A program made the position numbers and the translations under genes. Under the pieces are notes generated by a model that had not been told where the DNA came from, did no database searches, and saw nothing but the letters and a program-made list of their open reading frames with translations. A stretch of 64,000 bases of DNA from NCBI RefSeq assembly GCF_000472545.1, contig NZ_KI421432.1, positions 124,001-188,000 on the forward strand, written 5' to 3'. Positions 9,348-17,141 of the stretch are shown piece by piece. The DNA comes from Burkholderia sp. WSM2232 (GTDB lineage Bacteria; Pseudomonadota; Gammaproteobacteria; Burkholderiales; Burkholderiaceae). Position 1 is the stretch's first letter. Each line of letters begins with the position of its first letter.

Positions 9348-10625
9348 TCAATACGCGACGTAAGGGCCGGCGCCGCCCGGGGTCGCCTGCTGCTCGATGG
9401 CCGCGTACACGGTGCGGCCATAGAAGAACGGCAAGCCCCAATCGAAAATCGACGAGGTGACGAACGCGGGGCCGGCCAGCAACGGCAACGCGGAGTCGTC
9501 TGGATACGTCTGCGCGACGACACTCGCATTCGCCACGCTAAAGCTCACCGCGCTTGTCGCGCCGTTCACGCCTTCTATCATCGCGCTCAACTGTGTGGTC
9601 GAAGGCGGACAGTAGTACGCATTGTTCGGACTCGCGCAAACCGGCAAAGCGTTGCTCCTGAAGAAGAGCCCCGTCGAGCCGCTGTCCAGAATGCTGCGCG
9701 AATACGTAGTGCCGTCGTGCACGGTCGTGAAGGTGCCGTTCGACGGACTCACGCCGATCACCTGCGCGCTGCCGAGCGTGTTGTTGCTCTGTGTGCCGAT
9801 GCCGAACACCAGTTGCCCGCTCACCGACTGCGCGCCGCCCGTCACCGCGGGCAGGCTCAGCAACGAGCCGTTGTTGTCGGTCGCGAAGTATGGGATGGGG
9901 TTGGCGACCTGCAGCGCTTCGGCCAACGCGATCGACGTGCAGGCCGCGCCGTTGCAGCCGTAGTAAGTGCCGGGCAATGCCTGCGACACGCAATTCGCGC
10001 CGCAGTCATGCTTGAACACACCGATGCCGAGAATGCCGTTGGCCTGCAGCATGGCGGGCGTATTTCGCGCAACGCCCACGCTCGCGCAATCCGCGGGCAC
10101 CGAAGCGTAGTTAGGATCGATCACCTGAATCGGCAACGACGCGGCCTTTTCGCCGGCAATCTGCAGGTCGGCCAGCTTCACGGCGCCCCACGTAAAGCCG
10201 TTGAAAAACTGCATGCATTCGGCGACCAGATGGCCCGACGCGTCCTTCTGCTGGGGAAGCGCCAGCGACGCCGGCAATTGCGCTGCGAACACGCGCACGC
10301 CCCATGAGCCGGTGTCGACGAGCACGTGGTCGATGGTCTGGCATTGCGTGGTGCCCGGCGCGCAAATCGTGAGGCTGACGAACGGCATGTTAGGCACGTT
10401 GCTCACGCCGGAGTCGACGCTCACGCGCACTGCATTGGCGGCGAGCGCTTGCGGCGTGGGCGTCGCGTTGGTCACACCGGGGCCGGCTGACGAACTGGTC
10501 GACGCATTCGGGGTTGCGCTGGCGGAGCCACCGCCGCCGCCACCGCAGGCGCTGACAAGCAGGGCGAAAAGCAGCGCGAAGAGCACGGCGCACGACATCG
10601 AAACAAGCCTGAAGGCATGACACAT
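9348..10625 (-). CDS. DUF3443 family lipoprotein
   Basis: This 425-residue protein has an N-terminal lipoprotein signal (hydrophobic stretch, then LVSAC with Cys27) followed by a Gly/Ser-rich linker. The body matches DUF3443 features as I recall them: SVDSGVSNVPNMPFVSLTIC near the start, then DTGSWGVRVF and LDSGSTGLFF motifs. Those two DTG/DSG motifs resemble the paired Asp-Thr/Ser-Gly signatures of pepsin-like aspartic proteases, though activity is undemonstrated. The RBS GGGAG lies just before the ATG at 10625. The DUF2844 gene ends 10 bp upstream, so the two form an operon. The 3' end converges with the metallopeptidase gene, leaving 3 bp between. Confidence 0.82.
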   Translation of the reverse strand: MCHAFRLVSMSCAVLFALLFALLVSACGGGGGGSASATPNASTSSSAGPGVTNATPTPQALAANAVRVSVDSGVSNVPNMPFVSLTICAPGTTQCQTIDHVLVDTGSWGVRVFAAQLPASLALPQQKDASGHLVAECMQFFNGFTWGAVKLADLQIAGEKAASLPIQVIDPNYASVPADCASVGVARNTPAMLQANGILGIGVFKHDCGANCVSQALPGTYYGCNGAACTSIALAEALQVANPIPYFATDNNGSLLSLPAVTGGAQSVSGQLVFGIGTQSNNTLGSAQVIGVSPSNGTFTTVHDGTTYSRSILDSGSTGLFFRSNALPVCASPNNAYYCPPSTTQLSAMIEGVNGATSAVSFSVANASVVAQTYPDDSALPLLAGPAFVTSSIFDWGLPFFYGRTVYAAIEQQATPGGAGPYVAY

Positions 10626-10635
10626 GGCGGCTCCC

Positions 10636-11094
10636 TTATCGAATCACGCTGGGGGCCACGCCCGCAGGCAGCGCTCGCGGCAGATATGCATAACCGGAGA
10701 ACGCACGCAGATGTCCGCCTGAGTACACCACGAGATCGGCGCCCGAAACAGCGAGCGGTGTGTTTCTCTGCGCCGCGCTCGCCGCGACATAGGTATTGAA
10801 CGACGTGCCGAGTACGCTCTTGAGATCGGGCAAGGTCGGCCCTTCCCACGCGACGCCGAACACCATGCCGTTGGCCGTCACGTATTCGCGCACGAGCGTG
10901 CCGGAGGGCAGCGTGATCGCATGCACCGAATACGCGTTCTGCGTCGATGCGGTTCGTGCGACCGCATGCATACGCGCGCCGTCGTTGTCGACACTGCTTG
11001 CGTTCTCGCCCAGCGTCGCATGAGCGGCCAGCGGCAACGCGCAGCCCGCCCCGAGCATTGCGCCGGCAATGCCGATTGAAAGCATCGGTTTCAA
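10636..11094 (-). CDS. DUF2844 family exported protein
   Basis: This small exported protein of about 152 residues has a signal peptide (LSIGIAGAMLGAGCALPLAAHA) and a mature part with the DUF2844-like pattern (YVTANGMVFGVAWEGPTLPDL, then GGHLRAFSGYAYLP). The TTG at 11094 is proposed as start because AAGGA lies 6 nt before it; an ATG at 11085 and a longer frame to 11127 are alternatives. It immediately precedes the DUF3443 lipoprotein gene. The two families recur together in Burkholderiales, suggesting a joint envelope function that remains unknown. Confidence 0.78.
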   Translation of the reverse strand: MKPMLSIGIAGAMLGAGCALPLAAHATLGENASSVDNDGARMHAVARTASTQNAYSVHAITLPSGTLVREYVTANGMVFGVAWEGPTLPDLKSVLGTSFNTYVAASAAQRNTPLAVSGADLVVYSGGHLRAFSGYAYLPRALPAGVAPSVIR

Positions 11095-11516
11095 GAGAAT
11101 TCCTTCGAGGTGAGATGCTCGCGACATGCCGTGGCCGTCGCGAACGCGAAACTAAACGCGCAACTCGGGCAGGCAGATTGCGTTAACGCCGCTCAGGTGC
11201 TTGCTCAGGTGCGTGAATGCGTCTACGGAGTGGCGGCGCGAAACTTTAGCGGCGAGGGTGTCGCCGGCCAATCGTTTGCGTGGGAATTTGAACGCGTCGG
11301 CAAAAAAGCGCCGGTTTGCGGCGTTTGACGCTCATGCAACGGCACGCCGCCGGCACTGCTTGCCGGCGAGTTCGAAGGGGCGGGCGCGTTTGAAACGAAC
11401 GGCCGCGCGGAAAAGGATTGGCCACGAAGAGAAATACGCAGGCCATACGCACAAAAGCAGCCGATGTAAGCGCGCGTTGAACTCAGAGGCCGCCTGAAAA
11501 CTAGCGGCGCACGAAA
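11095..11516. other. Intergenic region without recognised gene
   Basis: This stretch separates the phasin terminator from the DUF2844 start. It should hold the promoter of the DUF2844-DUF3443 operon on the minus strand. Short ORFs on both strands show no recognisable domain. Confidence 0.4.
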
Positions 11517-11560
11517 AAGCCGCGAACGGCTCGCCGGATTCCGACGAGCTTTCGCGGCTT
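11517..11560 (-). terminator. Intrinsic terminator of the phasin gene
   Basis: On the minus strand AAGCCGCGAA pairs with TTCGCGGCTT (11551-11560 with 11517-11526). A second internal stem (GCTCG/CGAGC) extends the hairpin, and a T-run (11514-11518) follows. It sits about 50 bp past the phasin stop. Confidence 0.8.
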
Positions 11561-11562
11561 CG

Positions 11563-11592
11563 GCTTGCGTGCGGCATGAGCCGCACGCAAGC
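11563..11592. repeat. 13-bp perfect inverted repeat beside the terminator
   Basis: GCTTGCGTGCGGC (11563-11575) and its exact complement (11580-11592) flank a 4-nt loop. It lies between the phasin stop and the T-tailed terminator, so it may reinforce termination or protect the 3' end of the mRNA. Confidence 0.7.
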
Positions 11593-11610
11593 GGTTCACG
11601 ACCAACGTGC

Positions 11611-12051
11611 TTATGCCTTCGGCTGCTGTTGCTGTTGTTGCTGCAACAGCGAGCGCAATTCCTGCACGTTTTCTTCGACGCGTTTTGCGATTACCGCATA
11701 CGACTCCGCCTGCGTCTGATAGGCCGCCTGCGCGAGCTGCTGCATGTCCGCGAGCGACTTGTGCAGGCTTTGCTGGATCAACTCGGCGGTTTTCGCGGAA
11801 GGCGCGGCGCCGCTCGCCGATAACTGACCGGTCAGCGACTGCAATTCGGCAAGCGTGGTACGCAACATCTCGGCCTGCTTCTGCGCGAGCGACTGCATGC
11901 CCTGGAACGCGGTCTGATTCGCCTGAACCAGTGCTTCAACGTCCTTGCGCCGCGCTTCCATGATCGCGGGCACGTCGAAGCCGGGCAGCTTGAACTGCTC
12001 CAGCATTTTGGTGAAATCGCCAAACGGATTGGCGGTATCAGGTCGGTCCAT
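11611..12051 (-). CDS. Phasin family protein
   Basis: This 146-residue protein coats polyhydroxyalkanoate granules or a related surface. It starts MDRPDTANPFGDFTKMLEQF, followed by a long amphipathic helical region with the phasin pattern (EARRKDVEALVQANQTAFQG, then KQAEMLRTTLAELQSLTGQL), and ends in a run of eight Gln before PKA. The ATG at 12051 has a strong AAAGGAGG site 7 nt upstream; the longer frame to 12249 is rejected. It is monocistronic, followed by two hairpins at 11517-11592. No PHA synthase or PhaR gene lies nearby. The Gln run is encoded by a repeated CAR tract and could vary in length. Confidence 0.88.
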   Translation of the reverse strand: MDRPDTANPFGDFTKMLEQFKLPGFDVPAIMEARRKDVEALVQANQTAFQGMQSLAQKQAEMLRTTLAELQSLTGQLSASGAAPSAKTAELIQQSLHKSLADMQQLAQAAYQTQAESYAVIAKRVEENVQELRSLLQQQQQQQPKA

Positions 12052-12799
12052 GCGAAATCCTCCTTTACGGTTGAACGACGCGAGCGGCGCTGCGCCACAT
12101 GATTCACGCGAGGCAGGCACCGGCTCTTCCGGTGCACCACGCCCCAAAGCCGCTTTGCGCGGCACTGGGGTCGGACGGCACATTGCGCCCATCATGCGCC
12201 ATCCGCCGTCAATGCGCCAGCGCACATACCGTTCCCGCACGCGGCGCAATGGCCGGTAAGCCGACGACCTCGTGATCGGCTATGCGCACAACAGGCGTAT
12301 GGCCGCGTTCGCTGCATAGCGTTGGTTCTCCCACATTGCCGCTCATTGGCCGCTTTTTCGTCTTCCCTCGGGTGATTACGATAAAGACTGTTGAAACGCC
12401 AGTGCGGGTGAAGCATGCGTTATCCAGTGGATGTTGCCGTTGCCGCCGCTTTGCTCGTGCTCGTGCTTTGCTGCGTCATCGCGCTTGCCTTGCGCTGATC
12501 GCGCGAGCCCCGCGCGCCACGTGCAATTGCGCGCGTCTTCCCTCTTCTTCAGCCCTCCTTCCCGCCGTTCTGAAACGCCCGTTCGGCGCGTGACATGGTT
12601 CGAAATAGTTGTTCGATGGAGTCGGCAAAGCCCCTGCCGCATACTTCGTTTCGCTGCCGGTGCGTACGAAACAGCACGCATGAGATCACGAACGCTTCAT
12701 GTGCGCCCCCTGTCGCCGATGATCACGATCCTCCGGTTCCCGGTCATCGCAAGGCAGGCTCGAACATTACGCCACCGCGTGCCGACTACAGGACGCATC
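12052..12799. other. Long intergenic region with one small ORF candidate
   Basis: About 750 bases lie between the phasin start and the DUF4410 remnant. Apart from the 27-codon ORF at 12415-12498 no plausible gene was found. The left part should carry the phasin promoter. Confidence 0.4.
12415..12498 (+). CDS. Possible small hydrophobic peptide (27 aa)
   Basis: An ATG at 12415, preceded by GGGTGAAG, opens a 27-codon frame whose product starts MRYPVDVAVAAALL, continues through a Leu/Val/Cys/Ala-rich core and ends in LALR. It could form one membrane helix. It lies in a 750-bp gene-free stretch. No family is recognised, and at this length it may be chance. Confidence 0.25.
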   Translation: MRYPVDVAVAAALLVLVLCCVIALALR

Positions 12800-13399
12800 A
12801 TGTTCACTTCGATCAAGCTCATCCAGAAACACTCGCCCGTTTTGCGCGCCTCGCGATGGTCAGCGCCAGCGCGGTGCTGAGCGGTTGGACGAGCGGCAAC
12901 ATCGCTGGCGGAGCGCGGCCGTCGCACAGCCGGCGGTGCGTCCGGACAACATCTACGTGTGCACGTTCGCCGCGCAGGCGGACGAGGTGAAGCTCGACGG
13001 CGGGATGCTGGAGAAACTGAAGACGCAAATGGCCGGCTCGTCCGCGGCACCAAAGCAGGCCGACGACGCCGCACAAGTGCGCGAGCAGCTTGCCAACCAG
13101 ATCGTCGATGAGCTGCAGTCGAAGGGGTCGCGCGCGATCCGCTCAGACGTCCCCGCGCCCGCCGACCAGAACGTGCTGATGGTGCAAGGCAGCTTCGATA
13201 CCTTCGACGCGGGCAACCGGCGCCGTCGCGTGTTGATCGGCCTGGGTGCGGGCAAGAGCGAGGTCAGCAGCTCGGTGCGGATCTTCTACACGCCCGCAGG
13301 CGGCGCGCCGCGGCTCGTGCAGAGCTTCACCGCGAACGCCGACAGCGGCAAGGCGCCTGGCATACTGGAGACGGCGGGCGTGCCGCAGCCGCGCCAGGC
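12800..13399 (+). pseudogene. Frameshifted and truncated DUF4410-type lipoprotein gene
   Basis: Homology to the DUF4410 family pattern is spread over three frames. MFTSIKLIQKHSPV is in frame 1 from 12800. RLAMVSASAVLSGWTSGNIA, a lipoprotein signal whose lipobox Cys is now Trp, is in frame 2. AVAQPAVRPDNIYV and the rest of the domain, including the SSSVRIFYTPAGG strand, are in frame 3. The expected C-terminal third is missing, because the sequence runs into the end of the convergent receiver gene at 13413. Two frameshifts, loss of the lipid-attachment Cys and 3' truncation all indicate a dead gene. The frame-3 ORF stays open to 13850 only because it reads antisense to the receiver gene. Confidence 0.7.
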
Positions 13400-13412
13400 G
13401 GCCCGCACGAGT

Positions 13413-13844
13413 TCAGTTCCTGTCGCGCCAGAGATTGCGCATCAACGCGAGCAGAACGTTAGGCGCGGTGCCCTTCTGGCAGTAGCCGTCGAAATTGTGG
13501 CGGCCGCGGCCGGTTTCGCGCACGTGCTGCTCGTCGAGCGAGGTGAACGCAACAATGCCGAGGCTAGGCGTGGGCAGATAGTTGCGCAACGCGCTCGCCG
13601 TATCGTAGCCGTCGCGCTCCGGCATCATGATGTCGAGCACGACCACGTCGGGTACCCAATCTTTCACACAGGTGAGTGCTTCGTTACAACCGTTCGCCGC
13701 GCGCGCTTCCACGCCTTCGTACGACAGGTAGGTGGCGAGCGCTTCTGCCGCGCCCTGATTGTCGTCGACCACCAGCACCCGCGGCACCTCGTGCAAGACC
13801 CTCACCTGGCGGGCGCTCCACCTTTGACACGTTGTTCGGGACAT
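13413..13844 (-). CDS. Stand-alone response regulator receiver protein
   Basis: The 143-codon frame encodes a single receiver domain: acidic pocket VVDDN, phosphoacceptor Asp in PDVVVLDIMMPERDG, switch residue in IVAFTS and the conserved Lys in YCQKG. There is no output domain, so it may act as a phosphate relay or sink, or by protein contact. The exact start is uncertain: the ATG at 13844 lacks a clear RBS, and GTG/TTG codons near 13800 could be used. No kinase gene is adjacent. It lies against the truncated DUF4410 remnant, so local rearrangement may have removed former neighbours. Confidence 0.8.
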   Translation of the reverse strand: MSRTTCQRWSARQVRVLHEVPRVLVVDDNQGAAEALATYLSYEGVEARAANGCNEALTCVKDWVPDVVVLDIMMPERDGYDTASALRNYLPTPSLGIVAFTSLDEQHVRETGRGRHNFDGYCQKGTAPNVLLALMRNLWRDRN

Positions 13845-14076
13845 GTATGACGATTTGCATGAGAAAACTCTCGCAGCGCAGCAAGTGGCATACCAGTCAG
13901 CCGCGCCGACGGCGCTGACGTCAGGGCATTAATGCGCCGCGGCCGCCCCGGTGAATCACGGGAAACCGTCCACCACCCGTTCGGGTTGGCGCGCGGCTTA
14001 GTGCGAGGCGCTAACCGGAGCGCAAGCCGTCGGCGCAGCGACTTTGGCGCGGGTCGCCGACGGCGCGCGGCTTCGG

Positions 14077-16113
14077 CTAGCCAAACGTGAACGCATAGGC
14101 ACTCACGCCCGCATCGAGGAACTGGATTTCGAACGTTCGATCCTCCACCGGGCCGCTTTGCCGCACCAGTTGATAAAGCCGCTCTTTGTCGATCACGCCT
14201 ACGCCGTTCGCGTCCGTGTCCGCGCCATGCGACGCGCCCGGCGCTTTGCCGTCGATCGTCACTTTGAAGCGCACGGGCTTGCCGTCCGCCATCGGCCCTA
14301 ACACCAGATGCAGGTCGCGCGCGTGAAAGCGGTACGCGATCTTCGCGCCGCTGCGTCCCGATTGCGCGCGCTCGCCCATCACGTCCCACTCGCCTTCGAG
14401 GCTCCAGCTTCCGGTGGCCAGACGCGCGGGGCTGCTGTAAGCGCGAAGCACGTCGGGCGCCAGCGTTTCCGGCGAAGCGAAACCCTCGGCCTGACGATAA
14501 CCGACGTACGTCTCGCCCGAGCGCAGGTCGCGCGGATCGGCGGCGGCTTCGATGCCCGCGGCCTTCGCGGTGCCCGCGGGCGCGGGCAGTGCCGGGTGGC
14601 CGGCGTCGGCCAGCAATTGACGGATCACCTCTTCGGACTTCTCGTATCCGCCTTCGCCAAAGTGGTGATAGCGGATCTGGCCACGCGCATCGACGATATA
14701 GAAGGCCGGCCAGTACTGATTGCCGAAAGCCTGCCACACGGCAAGGTTGTTATCGATGGCAACCGGATAGTCGATGTGCAGATCGGCCGCCGCGCGCTTC
14801 ACGTTCGCGATGTTGTGCTCGAACGCGAATTCCGGCGAGTGCACGCCTATCACGACGAGCCCCTGATCGCGATACCGGTTCGACCACGCCTTCAGATACG
14901 GCAGCGTGCGCAGGCAGTTGATGCACGAATACGTCCAGAAATTGACGATCACCACTTTGCCGCGCAGGTCGCTGCTTTTCAGGGGCGGCGAGTTCAGCCA
15001 GTCAACGGCGCCCGACAGCGAAGGCAACGCGCCTTCCGCCGGCAGTGAAAGCGGCGCGGCAAGGGGGATCGGTCGGGCCAGGGCGGCGGAGTCCGCATTG
15101 GTGCTGACTCTCAGGAGCGCGGTGGCGTACGCCGCGCGAGATTGGCTGGGCGGGAGATCGGCAGGCTGCCAATCGGCGGGCTTCAAGTCGGTGGGCTTTA
15201 AGTCGGTGGGCTTTAAGTCGGTGGGCTTCAAGTCGGCGGGCTCGAAATCGGTGGTCCTTGAATCTGTGGTCCTTAACTCGGTCGGCTTCAAATCGGTGGG
15301 CCTTAAAGCGGCGCGCGGTGCGTCCGCCCGCAATGAATCCGTGCGCTCCGATTTCTCGCCCGCCGGTTCGCCCCGCTGGGCCGCCCCGCGCGGCGACCAC
15401 CGCTGCACCAGCTTGTCCTCAATGCCAGTCGTATTGACCGACGGCAACAAGGCCAACGCCCGCGTATCCAGACCCAGCGCGATTGCGCCGGCCGACAGCA
15501 CCACCGCCGCGCCGACCACCTGACGCACGCGCTCACTCACGCCATACGAGCGGCGCAGTACCGCGACGAGCCGCCCGCCGATTGCGAGGACGATCGCAAG
15601 CGAAACCGCCGCGCCCGCCGCGAACGCAAGCAACGGCAACACGCTCGCGCCGCCCGGCCGATGCAGGATCACGCCGGTCATCACCAGCCCGAGAATCGGG
15701 CCCGCGCACGGCGCCCACAGCAAGCCGGTCGCGACGCCCAGGCCGACGGACGACAGCACGCTCGGCTCGCCGCCGTCGCGGCGCACCGCGTCGTCAAGAC
15801 GATTACCCGCGCTCACGAGCGGATGCGTGAGCCGCTCGGCTATCGACGGAAACAGCAGCGCCGCGCCGAACAGTGCGAAGAACACGAGCGCGATCCAGCG
15901 GCCATATTCATTCACATGCGCGACCCAGGCGCCGCCAGCCAGAGCGAGACTCGCGACGGCGGCGAACGTCAGCGCCATGCCGGCGAGGAGCGGCAAACCG
16001 TGGCGCACGAACGACTGATCGACGCGCGCGAACACGAGCGGCACAACCGGAAGAATGCACGGACTGACGATGGTGAGCATGCCGCCGGCGAAGGCGAGAA
16101 GTATGAGCAGCAT
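14077..16113 (-). CDS. dipZ: DipZ-type cytochrome c biogenesis / thiol-disulfide transducer
   Basis: This 678-residue membrane protein has three parts. Residues 1-240 form a CcdA/DsbD-beta-like domain of about six helices with the conserved Cys pairs (TIVSPCILPVVP and LLWAPCAGP). Residues about 265-320 are a charged linker of ten TDLKP-like pentapeptides. From about 360 a periplasmic TlpA-like thioredoxin domain carries WTYSCINC (Cys397, Cys400), followed by a C-terminal beta domain. It moves electrons from cytoplasmic thioredoxin to periplasmic thiols. The start at 16113 follows AAAGGA by 7 nt; a longer frame to 16224 lacks an RBS. It is divergent from a redoxin gene that shares the CINC motif. 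The promoter region holds a conserved element also seen upstream of the ohr gene. Confidence 0.9.
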   Translation of the reverse strand: MLLILLAFAGGMLTIVSPCILPVVPLVFARVDQSFVRHGLPLLAGMALTFAAVASLALAGGAWVAHVNEYGRWIALVFFALFGAALLFPSIAERLTHPLVSAGNRLDDAVRRDGGEPSVLSSVGLGVATGLLWAPCAGPILGLVMTGVILHRPGGASVLPLLAFAAGAAVSLAIVLAIGGRLVAVLRRSYGVSERVRQVVGAAVVLSAGAIALGLDTRALALLPSVNTTGIEDKLVQRWSPRGAAQRGEPAGEKSERTDSLRADAPRAALRPTDLKPTELRTTDSRTTDFEPADLKPTDLKPTDLKPTDLKPADWQPADLPPSQSRAAYATALLRVSTNADSAALARPIPLAAPLSLPAEGALPSLSGAVDWLNSPPLKSSDLRGKVVIVNFWTYSCINCLRTLPYLKAWSNRYRDQGLVVIGVHSPEFAFEHNIANVKRAAADLHIDYPVAIDNNLAVWQAFGNQYWPAFYIVDARGQIRYHHFGEGGYEKSEEVIRQLLADAGHPALPAPAGTAKAAGIEAAADPRDLRSGETYVGYRQAEGFASPETLAPDVLRAYSSPARLATGSWSLEGEWDVMGERAQSGRSGAKIAYRFHARDLHLVLGPMADGKPVRFKVTIDGKAPGASHGADTDANGVGVIDKERLYQLVRQSGPVEDRTFEIQFLDAGVSAYAFTFG
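15163..15312 (-). repeat. Ten 15-bp tandem units encoding a TDLKP pentapeptide repeat
   Basis: On the plus strand the unit reads GGGCTTYAAGTCGGT and recurs without a gap from 15178, with one degenerate unit before it. Units 1-4 are nearly identical; outer units diverge. The encoded pentapeptides (TDLKP, TELRT, TDFEP, ADLKP, ADWQP) form the linker between the membrane and thioredoxin domains of DipZ. The 15-bp period keeps the frame when copy number changes. Confidence 0.9.
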
Positions 16114-16224
16114 AACAATGTCCTTTCGTTCAATGACCTGGTCGGCCCGCACCGGCTGCATGAACGGCATAGGCAGCGAGGGCCGGGTGGCGGATACCGG
16201 ATGAGTGCATTGAACTGCCGGCAC

Positions 16225-16304
16225 GTATCGGGCTTGTGTCGGCGAAGACGAGGTTGTGCAAGCTCATGTATCGAGGGACGCATAGATACAGTGCGACACA
16301 AAAA
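16225..16304 (-). promoter_or_regulatory. Conserved promoter-like element facing dipZ
   Basis: Read on the minus strand: TTTGTGTCGCACTGTATC, then GATACA about 13 nt later, TTGCA, and finally GACACAAGCCCGATAC, which ends about 112 nt before the dipZ start. The layout matches the elements at 16347-16425 and 29386-29463. It has two GTATC-like repeats 10 bp apart, an inverted GATAC, a TTGCA box and a terminal GATAC that may be the -10. Confidence 0.65.
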
Positions 16305-16346
16305 CAGCCGTCCGCCCACGCGCGCCCGCGGCCGCGCGCGGATGGC

Positions 16347-16425
16347 TTTGTATCGCAACGTATCGGCACGCGGCGCGGACACACAACGTTGCGCAGACAC
16401 GCGAGAGACGACACACGGCAGATAC
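16347..16425 (+). promoter_or_regulatory. Conserved promoter-like element facing the redoxin gene
   Basis: It begins TTTGTATCGCAACGTATC, continues with GACACACAACGTTGC in the same register as the ohr elements, and ends GACACACGGCAGATAC, 80 nt before the redoxin ATG. GTATC direct repeats at a 10-bp period fit an OmpR-type activator site, and the last GATAC could serve as -10. Confidence 0.65.
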
Positions 16426-16504
16426 GTGGGCGGCGTCCAATGACGTCATGCTTGCCGATTTACCTACGCGCACACCGCGCGTCTCATGCAAAGGACGATT
16501 CATC

Positions 16505-17056
16505 ATGCCTACCCGACTCAAAACCCTCGCCACCATCGGCTCGTTCGTCGCGCTCGCGCTGGTCGCGAGCCTCGTCGGCACGCGTGGCGGCGCCATCAGC
16601 GCCGCCGAACGCAACATGCCGGCCACGCCGCAAATAACGGGCATCGACAAATGGATCAACAGCACGCCGCTCACGCTGCCCGAGTTGCGCGGCAAAGTCG
16701 TGCTGGTCGATTTCTGGACCTACTCGTGCATCAACTGCGTGAACACACTGCCCTACGTGAAGAACTGGTACAACCAGTACGCCAGTCAGGGGCTGCAGGT
16801 CATCGGCGTCCACACGCCGGAATACCCGTTCGAACGCAACGCGGGCAATGTCAGCGCCGCCGTCAAGAAGTTCGACATCCGTTATCCGGTGGCGCTCGAC
16901 AACGAATACGCGACATGGAACGCGTTCAACAACCAGTACTGGCCCGCGGTGTATCTGCTGGACAAGCAGGGACACGTCGTCTACAGCCATTTCGGCGAAG
17001 GCGACTATGCACAAACGGAAGCAAAGATTCGCGAGTTGCTGGCGCAACCCGGTTGA
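16505..17056 (+). CDS. TlpA/DipZ-like periplasmic redoxin
   Basis: This 183-residue protein has an N-terminal signal or anchor (residues 8-25) and a thioredoxin-fold domain with WTYSCINC (Cys75, Cys78), LQVIGVHTPEYPFE, the cis-Pro strand NQYWPAVYLLD and HFGEGDYAQTE. The same features occur in the DipZ C-terminal domain encoded divergently, so it looks like a free copy of that domain and a likely redox partner. AAAGGA lies upstream of the ATG at 16505. Its upstream DNA holds the conserved element shared with dipZ and ohr, suggesting joint control. It probably reduces periplasmic disulfides or peroxides; its substrate is unknown. Confidence 0.88.
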   Translation: MPTRLKTLATIGSFVALALVASLVGTRGGAISAAERNMPATPQITGIDKWINSTPLTLPELRGKVVLVDFWTYSCINCVNTLPYVKNWYNQYASQGLQVIGVHTPEYPFERNAGNVSAAVKKFDIRYPVALDNEYATWNAFNNQYWPAVYLLDKQGHVVYSHFGEGDYAQTEAKIRELLAQPG

Positions 17057-17141
17057 TGCAACGCCGCGTGAGGTGTTGACGCCGCCATGCCCGCCTGCGA
17101 GCATGCGGCAATCGAAATCAGACAAGGCGCCAGGCGAGCCC

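Noticed and set aside
12885..13850. 321-codon plus-strand frame
   Set aside because: Its first half is the DUF4410 remnant and its second half is antisense to the receiver gene; the frame is open only because of GC bias.
13802..14737. 311-codon minus-strand frame across the receiver start and DipZ end
   Set aside because: Overlaps two real genes in another frame and is Arg-rich; a shadow.
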